Positions 31,678 through 36,764 of a stretch of 36,764 bases of DNA are shown here, one piece after another. The stretch's first letter is position 1; each line of letters begins with the position of its first letter. The notes under the pieces were generated by a model, which worked only from the letters and a program-made list of their open reading frames with translations, had not been told where the DNA came from and made no database searches. This DNA is from Aliarcobacter sp. (GTDB taxonomy: Bacteria; Campylobacterota; Campylobacteria; Campylobacterales; Arcobacteraceae), in NCBI GenBank assembly GCA_028688995.1, contig JAQTXB010000020.1, forward strand, positions 1-36,764. Direction: 5' to 3'. The position numbers were made by a program, and so were the translations under genes.

Positions 31678-33024
31678 TTGAATAAATTTTTTATAACAAT
31701 ACTTTTTTTAGTAAGTACTCTTTTTGCAAATACTACAAATGATATTGATTTAAAAATATTAAAAGATTTAGGTATAGAGTCTTCATTTATTTATAATAAA
31801 TCTTTACAAAGTACCTTTGATGAGTACTCTTCAAGTGAAAATATAAGTTATTATAATAATCTATTGAGAAAATCTTCTTTAAATGCACAAATAGTAAGAA
31901 GTGAAATTGAGAGTGAAAATATTCCCGATGCTGCTTTTTTTATTCCAATGTTGGAATCAAGTTTTGTAAATCAAACAAATGGTAAGAATTCACCAGGTGG
32001 ATTATGGCAATTTATACCAGGAACTGCAACAAATTTAGGATTAAGAAATGATGAATTTATTGATGAAAGATTAGATTTACATAAATCAACAGATGCTGCT
32101 AGTTCTTATTTAAAAAAATATTATAAAAAATTTAATAAATGGTATCTAGCACTTTTAGCATATAACTGTGGAGAAGGTACTGTTGCTGAAGGAGTTGCAA
32201 GAGCATCTCTTGATAGATATTTAGAATTAAATCCAGAAATGAGTAATGCTGAAAGTATAAAAAATTATAAAAGAATGCTGAGTGATTATAGAGCAAGTAA
32301 AAAAGGTTTTAGTGATTTATATATTGTATTAAATAAATTTAAATCATCTTATAGTTTTGACTATTTAGTTGAAAATAATAGTAAAAATAAATATATATCA
32401 GAAGCAAGTCTTACTTATTTAAAAAAAATAATTGTATTTTCAATGATTGCAGAAAGAGATTTATTTAAAAGTATTGATAAAAAAGCTAAATATAAATTAG
32501 TAAAAGTTAAAGCACATAAAGGTTTGCAATTAAAATCATTAGCAAATATTATTGATATGAATTATAATGAATTTAGAACTATAAATAAGCATATAAAAAA
32601 AGATGTACTTCCTATTGATTCAAAAGTATATAATATTTATATTCCCCAAGAAAAATTAGATGTATATAATCAAAAAATAATTATGATTAAACCTGTGAAT
32701 GAAGCTAAAGTTGTAGATAGTAAGGTAATAAAAAAAGTACAAGATGATAAAAAGAGTATTAAAACAACAGATAATAAAAAAGATAATACTTCAACAGATA
32801 AAAAAGTAATTGAAAATAAGAAAAACAGTAAGGTAGTAGATAAAAAAACGGTAGATAAAAAACAAGTTGATAATAATAAGCAAACTATTTACTATATTAA
32901 AAAAGGTGATTCTTTAGAATCAATTGCAAAAAAATATAATGTAAGTTTAAAAAAATTAAAAAGTGATAATAATAAAAAATCCAATTCATTAAAAATAGGA
33001 GAGAAAATTGAAATTAATAGGTAA
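31678..33024 (+). CDS. MltD-like lytic transglycosylase with LysM domain
   Basis: This 448-residue secreted muramidase-type enzyme cleaves peptidoglycan strands. A signal peptide (hydrophobic FFITILFLVSTLFA, cleavage after about 17) leads to a family-1 SLT domain with the catalytic Glu93 in FIPMLESSF, SPGGLWQFIPGTA, and YNCGEG. A Lys/Asp/Ser-rich linker of about 60 residues (340-400) with repeated DKK units precedes one C-terminal LysM domain (YYIKKGDSLESIAKKYNVSL) for glycan binding. No lipobox was seen. The start is a TTG; the ATG nearby is in another frame, and GGAG precedes the TTG. The end overlaps the rlpA start by 17 bases. Strong family call. Confidence 0.9.
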   Translation: MNKFFITILFLVSTLFANTTNDIDLKILKDLGIESSFIYNKSLQSTFDEYSSSENISYYNNLLRKSSLNAQIVRSEIESENIPDAAFFIPMLESSFVNQTNGKNSPGGLWQFIPGTATNLGLRNDEFIDERLDLHKSTDAASSYLKKYYKKFNKWYLALLAYNCGEGTVAEGVARASLDRYLELNPEMSNAESIKNYKRMLSDYRASKKGFSDLYIVLNKFKSSYSFDYLVENNSKNKYISEASLTYLKKIIVFSMIAERDLFKSIDKKAKYKLVKVKAHKGLQLKSLANIIDMNYNEFRTINKHIKKDVLPIDSKVYNIYIPQEKLDVYNQKIIMIKPVNEAKVVDSKVIKKVQDDKKSIKTTDNKKDNTSTDKKVIENKKNSKVVDKKTVDKKQVDNNKQTIYYIKKGDSLESIAKKYNVSLKKLKSDNNKKSNSLKIGEKIEINR

Positions 33025-33991
33025 TTATTTTAGAAATAGTATATTCTTAGGCTTGATATTAGCTATTTTTCTTTTTACTGGATGTTCTCAAAAATCCTAT
33101 GATACTGATATTGATAAATTTTATAAAGATACTAAAAATTCTAAAATTAATAATTCAAGAGAGATGCATCGATATACAATGAGACCATATAGCGTATTTG
33201 GTATAAAATATTATCCATTTATTGCAAATATAGGGGATAAATTTGATGGTATTGCTTCTTGGTATGGACCTGATTTTCACTCTAAAAAAACTTCTAATGG
33301 TGAAATTTATGATATGTATGACATGACAGCAGCTCATAAAACTCTACCTATGAATACAGTTGTAAAAGTAGATAATTTAGATAATGGAAAATCGATAATA
33401 GTAAGAATCAATGATAGAGGACCTTTCGTTAGAGGTAGAATCATTGATTTATCAAATAAAGCTGCACGTGAAATTGAAATGGTTGGAAGAGGAACAGCTA
33501 ATGTAAAAATTACTGTTTTAGGATATAATGGCGAAATTGAAAATAAAGATGCACCTTATACTGAATTACCTAAAAATGATTCATCAAATCTTGTAAAAAA
33601 TGAAAAAATTGATATTCTTGAGCCTTTAGAAATAAAAGAAAAGGCCATTTCATCTACTAAGGTACCAGTTGCAACGCCTGTTAATAAGCCTATGATTAAT
33701 AATAAGGCAATAACAAAACCTATTACTGCTACTGTAAATAATAGTAGTAATATTTTATCAGCTGGTAAATATAGTGTTCAAGTTGGTGCTTTTGGTCAAG
33801 AAAGTGGAGCTAATAAAATAAAGCAAGATTTACAAAGAAAATTTACAAATAATAAAGTTGATGTAAAAAAAGTTTTATCTAATGGAAAAACTCTCTTTAA
33901 AGTATTTATTGGAGGATTTGACTCTTATGAAAAAGCACAAAGTTTTAAAAGTTCAAATGGTTTAGGAAATGCTATGGTAATTAGTAATTAG
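33008..33991 (+). CDS. rlpA: RlpA-like lipoprotein, lytic transglycosylase
   Basis: RlpA cleaves naked glycan strands at septa in some bacteria. The 327-residue lipoprotein has a signal with lipobox LFTGC (Cys26), a double-psi beta-barrel (about 75-165: GIASWYGPDFHSKKTSNGE; AAHKTLPMNTVV; VRINDRGPFVRGRIIDLS), a Pro/Lys/Asn-rich linker, and a C-terminal SPOR domain (KYSVQVGAFGQESGANKI) that binds denuded glycan. It starts at a TTG inside the end of the preceding gene with AGGAG before it. That coupling supports a joint peptidoglycan role. hisB follows after nine bases. Strong call. Confidence 0.93.
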   Translation: MKLIGNYFRNSIFLGLILAIFLFTGCSQKSYDTDIDKFYKDTKNSKINNSREMHRYTMRPYSVFGIKYYPFIANIGDKFDGIASWYGPDFHSKKTSNGEIYDMYDMTAAHKTLPMNTVVKVDNLDNGKSIIVRINDRGPFVRGRIIDLSNKAAREIEMVGRGTANVKITVLGYNGEIENKDAPYTELPKNDSSNLVKNEKIDILEPLEIKEKAISSTKVPVATPVNKPMINNKAITKPITATVNNSSNILSAGKYSVQVGAFGQESGANKIKQDLQRKFTNNKVDVKKVLSNGKTLFKVFIGGFDSYEKAQSFKSSNGLGNAMVISN

Positions 33992-34000
33992 GAAATAAAA

Positions 34001-34573
34001 ATGGTAGAAATTAATAGAAAAACAAAAGAGACAGATATTAACTGTAAAATCAATATAAATGGTTCTGGAAAATCGAAGATAAAAACAGGTGTTGGATTTT
34101 TTGACCATATGCTTGAAGCTTTGTCAAAACATAGTGGAATAGATATTGATTTAACTTGTGAGGGTGATTTACATATTGATGCTCACCATACGGTTGAAGA
34201 TTGTGGAATAGTTTTAGGACAAGCTTTAAAAAAAGCAATTTTTCCTATTCAAGCAATTGAAAGATATGGAAATGCAACAGTTGTTATGGATGAAGCAGCA
34301 ACTACTTGTGCTTTAGATTTATCAAATAGACCTTATTTAGTTTATGAAGTAAATGTAAGTGGTAAAGTTGGTGATTTTGATGTTGAGTTAGTTGAAGAAT
34401 TTTTCCACGCAGTTGCTGGAAATGCTGGATTAACTGTACATATTATAAGTGACAGAGGAAGAAATAAACACCATATTTTAGAAGCTTCATTTAAAGCATT
34501 TGCCGTTGCACTTAGACGAGCATTAGTAAAAAATGAGAGATTAGGAATTCCAAGTACAAAAGGTGTTTTATGA
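34001..34573 (+). CDS. hisB: Imidazoleglycerol-phosphate dehydratase
   Basis: HisB dehydrates imidazole-glycerol phosphate in histidine synthesis. This 190-residue version is monofunctional, without the phosphatase domain of E. coli HisB. Manganese-binding motifs are intact: GVGFFDHMLEALSKHS, DLHIDAHHTVEDCGI, and the second pair EFFHAVAGN with RNKHHILEASFKAF. It has GGAAATAAAA before its ATG and overlaps kdsC by four bases. Its place among envelope genes is typical of this lineage. The call is certain. Confidence 0.97.
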   Translation: MVEINRKTKETDINCKININGSGKSKIKTGVGFFDHMLEALSKHSGIDIDLTCEGDLHIDAHHTVEDCGIVLGQALKKAIFPIQAIERYGNATVVMDEAATTCALDLSNRPYLVYEVNVSGKVGDFDVELVEEFFHAVAGNAGLTVHIISDRGRNKHHILEASFKAFAVALRRALVKNERLGIPSTKGVL

Positions 34574-35067
34574 TTGAACTAATTGTTCTAGATGTTGATG
34601 GCACTTTAACAGATGGTAAAATCACATATTCAAATAGTGGAGAGGAAACTAAATCTTTTGATGTTGCTGATGGTTTAGCAATTGCTGTTTGGACAAAAAA
34701 ATTTGGTAAAAAAGCAGCAATTATAACGGGTCGAAGTTCTTTTGTAGTTGAAAAAAGAGCAAAAGAGTTAAATATTACTCACCTACATCAAGGAATAAAA
34801 AATAAACAAGAAGTTTTAGAAGAGATTTTAAATCAAGAAGGTTTATCTTGGAATCAAGTAGCTGCTATTGGTGATGATTTAAATGATTATAATATGTTAA
34901 AGAAAGTTGGTCTTTCATTTACTCCTGCAAATGGATCACACTATTTAAAAGATTTTGTAAATGTTATTTGTCAAAATAGAGGTGGAGATGGAGCTGTAAG
35001 AGAAATGCTTGAGTATATTTTTAAAGAAGATGGATTAGAAGAGGAGTTTTTAAACGCATGGGTATAA
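34570..35067 (+). CDS. kdsC: KDO-8-phosphate phosphatase
   Basis: KdsC releases phosphate from KDO 8-phosphate in lipopolysaccharide core synthesis. The 165-residue HAD hydrolase has the nucleophile motif LDVDGTLTDGK, the second motif IITGRSS, and GDDLNDYNML with the metal aspartates, and lacks a cap domain. The ATG overlaps the hisB stop by four bases (ATGA), and lptC begins ten bases before its end. This is the usual kdsC-lptC-lptA order. The call is strong. Confidence 0.95.
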   Translation: MIELIVLDVDGTLTDGKITYSNSGEETKSFDVADGLAIAVWTKKFGKKAAIITGRSSFVVEKRAKELNITHLHQGIKNKQEVLEEILNQEGLSWNQVAAIGDDLNDYNMLKKVGLSFTPANGSHYLKDFVNVICQNRGGDGAVREMLEYIFKEDGLEEEFLNAWV

Positions 35068-35591
35068 AACTTTTTACTTTTATTCTTTTGATTTTATCTT
35101 TAGGTTCTTATTTTATACCAGTGGAGAATTTGGAAAAAAATCTTGTTGATAAAGATATGCCTTTAGTAATATTTGAAGATGCTCTTATGTATACAATAGA
35201 TGAAAATAGTATAAATAGAACTGTTTTTGCTACTCATGCTATAAAATACAAAAATAGAGATGAAATGTATAATGCTGATATTGTTTTAAAAAATATGGAC
35301 AACACAAAAAAATTTTTTAATGAAAAACTCAAAGCGGATTTAATTGTAAAAAAAGGTGATAATTACGCTTTAACAAATAATGTAAAATATACTAGAGATG
35401 ATTTCATAAAATTAAATACAAATGAGCTTTTTTATGATGATATAAAAAAAATAGCCCAAAATACAAAGCCATTTGATGCCATTTATAATAATCATTTTGT
35501 TAAAGGTGATACTGTTTATTTAGAAATAAATAATGACTTTATAAAAGCTAAAAATACACATTTTGAAATAGATGTAACTAAAAAAAATTAA
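35058..35591 (+). CDS. lptC: LptC, LPS export bitopic protein
   Basis: LptC is anchored in the inner membrane and passes lipopolysaccharide from LptBFG to LptA. This 177-residue protein has a single N-terminal membrane helix (LFTFILLILSLGSYFIPV) and a periplasmic beta-jellyroll (LVIFEDALMYTIDENSINR; KTHFEID at the end). Sequence conservation in LptC is low, so the identification rests on the helix plus beta pattern, the length, and the kdsC-lptC-lptA order. It overlaps kdsC by ten bases. Confidence is good from context. Confidence 0.85.
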   Translation: MGIKLFTFILLILSLGSYFIPVENLEKNLVDKDMPLVIFEDALMYTIDENSINRTVFATHAIKYKNRDEMYNADIVLKNMDNTKKFFNEKLKADLIVKKGDNYALTNNVKYTRDDFIKLNTNELFYDDIKKIAQNTKPFDAIYNNHFVKGDTVYLEINNDFIKAKNTHFEIDVTKKN

Positions 35592-35601
35592 AAGGAAAAA
35601 A

Positions 35602-36093
35602 ATGAAATATTTAATTGGTACTTTAATCTGTTCTACTTTTTTATTTGCTCAAAGTGAAACTTTGATAATTGATGCGCAAAACTTTCAAGCTGATGATAAA
35701 AAAGGAATTTCTACATTTACAGGAAATGTAAAAATAAAAATGGGTGAAGATAGATTAAATGCAGATAAGGTTGATGTTTATTTTGCTACAAATAAAGATA
35801 ATAGTAAAATTCCTTTAAAATATGAAGCTACAGGAAAAGCAGATTTTGAAATAGTAACTGCAGATAAACACTATATTGGAAATGGAGATAAAGTAATTTA
35901 TTCTCCTCAAAAAGAAGAGTATACAATCATTGGGAATGGTTTTTTACAAGAAAAAAATGATGATAGAAAAGTTTATGGTGATACTATTTATGTTAATCAA
36001 TTAAGTGGAGAAGCAAGAGTTAAAGGAAATGAGCAAAAACCAGTTAGATTTATAATTAATGTTGACCGTGGACAAGATAAAGGAAAAGAATAA
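35602..36093 (+). CDS. lptA: LptA, periplasmic LPS-transport protein
   Basis: LptA forms the periplasmic bridge carrying lipopolysaccharide to the outer membrane. The 163-residue protein has a signal peptide (LIGTLICSTFLFA, cleaved near residue 17) and an OstA-type beta-jellyroll: LIIDAQNFQADDKKGISTFT, GNVKIKMGEDRLNADKVDVY, KVIYSPQKEEYTIIGNGF, VYGDTIYVNQLSGEARVKGN. AAGGA lies before the ATG, 10 bases after lptC. It overlaps engB by one base. Strong call. Confidence 0.94.
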   Translation: MKYLIGTLICSTFLFAQSETLIIDAQNFQADDKKGISTFTGNVKIKMGEDRLNADKVDVYFATNKDNSKIPLKYEATGKADFEIVTADKHYIGNGDKVIYSPQKEEYTIIGNGFLQEKNDDRKVYGDTIYVNQLSGEARVKGNEQKPVRFIINVDRGQDKGKE

Positions 36094-36695
36094 TGAGAAT
36101 AACTGAAGCTAAGTTTTTACAATCTGCTCAAGGAATCGCAGATTCCCCAAGTCCTGATAGAGCTGAAGTTGCATTTTTAGGAAGATCAAATGTTGGGAAG
36201 TCATCATTGCTTAATACTTTGACAAATAGAAAAGGTTTAGCAAAATCTTCTTCAACTCCAGGTAAAACGCAACTTATAAACTATTTTGAAATTAATTTTA
36301 AAACTGATAATGAAGAGTTACCATATTTATATGCAAGATTTGTAGATTTACCAGGATTTGGTTATGCAAAAGTTGCAAAAAGTATTAAAGCTGAATGGAA
36401 TAGAAATTTAACGGCTTATTTAGAACAAAGACCATGTTTACAAATATTTGTACATTTAATTGATTCAAGACATCCTTTACTTGATATTGATAAAAATGTT
36501 GATGAATTTTTAAGAAGTATAAAAAGAGGCGATCAAATTATCATTCAAGCTTTTACGAAAATAGATAAATTAAAAATGAATGATTTAGCAAAATTAAAAA
36601 GAGAATACCCAGAAGGAATTTTTATTTCAAACTTGAAAAAAAAGGGTATGTTAGATTTACAAAATAAAATTACAGGATACTTATTTGGACATTAG
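36093..36695 (+). CDS. engB: EngB/YsxC ribosome-biogenesis GTPase
   Basis: This GTPase is needed for large-subunit assembly and is essential in many bacteria. The 200-residue protein has G1 FLGRSNVGKSSLLN, G2 region STPGKTQLIN, G3 VDLPGFGYAKV, G4 TKIDKL, and the family's C-terminal helix. It starts at an ATG overlapping the lptA stop by one base (TAATG junction). The next gene begins inside its last codons. The call is certain. Confidence 0.96.
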   Translation: MRITEAKFLQSAQGIADSPSPDRAEVAFLGRSNVGKSSLLNTLTNRKGLAKSSSTPGKTQLINYFEINFKTDNEELPYLYARFVDLPGFGYAKVAKSIKAEWNRNLTAYLEQRPCLQIFVHLIDSRHPLLDIDKNVDEFLRSIKRGDQIIIQAFTKIDKLKMNDLAKLKREYPEGIFISNLKKKGMLDLQNKITGYLFGH

Positions 36696-36764
36696 ATTTT
36701 ATAAGCCAACAGTGGCTGATATTACAAAAATGCAAGATATTGTAAAAGAAGAAGTTCTTAGTGG
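36685..36764 (+). CDS. GNAT-family N-acetyltransferase, 3' end outside window
   Basis: Only the first 26 codons are present. From a TTG at 36685 the frame reads as DIRFYKPTVADITKMQDIVK and then EEVLSG, the usual start of a GNAT domain (strand, then a helix opening Thr-x-x-Asp-Ile). The start overlaps engB by 11 bases, and AGGA lies about nine bases before. In this lineage an N-acetylglutamate synthase-like GNAT often follows engB, which would fit, but the visible part is too short to prove it. Confidence 0.55.
   Translation, partial: MDIRFYKPTVADITKMQDIVKEEVLS

Noticed and set aside
1..36764. CRISPR array, tRNA, rRNA or riboswitch
   Set aside because: No regularly spaced repeats, no cloverleaf-like or rRNA-like stretch, and no recognisable riboswitch were seen on either strand; a covariance-model search would be needed to exclude small or divergent RNAs.

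Overview
The window is about 27-28% G+C by eye and densely coded on both strands. It looks chromosomal, from a Campylobacterota bacterium of the Arcobacter/Aliarcobacter type. The support is gene content and order: ubiX-coaD-tmk-hisS-speA-cysE, rplI-hslV-hslU, and hisB-kdsC-lptC-lptA-engB behind an MltD-like and an RlpA-like protein. Monofunctional HisB, a short type-2 ArgC, an HslV with a four-residue leader before its catalytic Thr, and a heme-handling HugZ-type protein fit as well. This assignment is inference from protein features; no database search was run. No rRNA, tRNA, CRISPR array, prophage or insertion sequence was seen.

Layout. 1-1.4 kb: 3' part of a dihydrolipoamide dehydrogenase gene with a good terminator. 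1.4-2.6 kb: a small accessory island with a gene remnant, a strong RNA-type hairpin and an orphan, divergent class III nucleotidyl-cyclase-like gene. 2.6-6.5 kb (minus): an overlapping operon of a CNNM/CBS membrane protein, a HerA-type ATPase and a HugZ-like protein. 6.7-7.05 kb: a small FlaG-like gene behind a consensus sigma-70 promoter. 7.1-10.2 kb (minus): uvrA coupled to a DUF309 gene. 10.4-15.8 kb (plus): GNAT, argC, a Kef-type antiporter and a PocR-PAS-GAF-GGDEF diguanylate cyclase. 15.8-18.6 kb: a membrane zinc-ribbon protein, a DUF1801-like protein, and a TetR/HPP/PNPOx-like cluster carrying two copies of one operator. 18.7-21.1 kb: an ATP-grasp protein and a DEAD-box helicase. 21.1-27.2 kb (minus): the seven-gene ubiX-coaD-tmk-hisS-speA-cysE-tauE operon. 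27.5-28.1 kb: a serine-recombinase homologue lacking its catalytic serine. 28.2-36.8 kb (plus): rplI-hslVU, a receiver-like small protein, tatD with an apparent ATA start, and the envelope genes (mltD-like, rlpA, hisB, kdsC, lptC, lptA, engB), ending in a truncated GNAT gene.

Functional themes. The right end serves the cell envelope: peptidoglycan cleavage, KDO synthesis and LPS transport. The minus-strand operon joins cofactor, nucleotide, tRNA-charging, polyamine and cysteine genes by overlapping starts and stops. The points most worth a second look are the orphan cyclase-like gene with its upstream hairpin, the TetR regulon with paired operators, the catalytically altered recombinase kept as a stand-alone gene with its own promoter palindrome, and the ATG-less tatD. 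I saw no single locus that I can claim as a proven new system.
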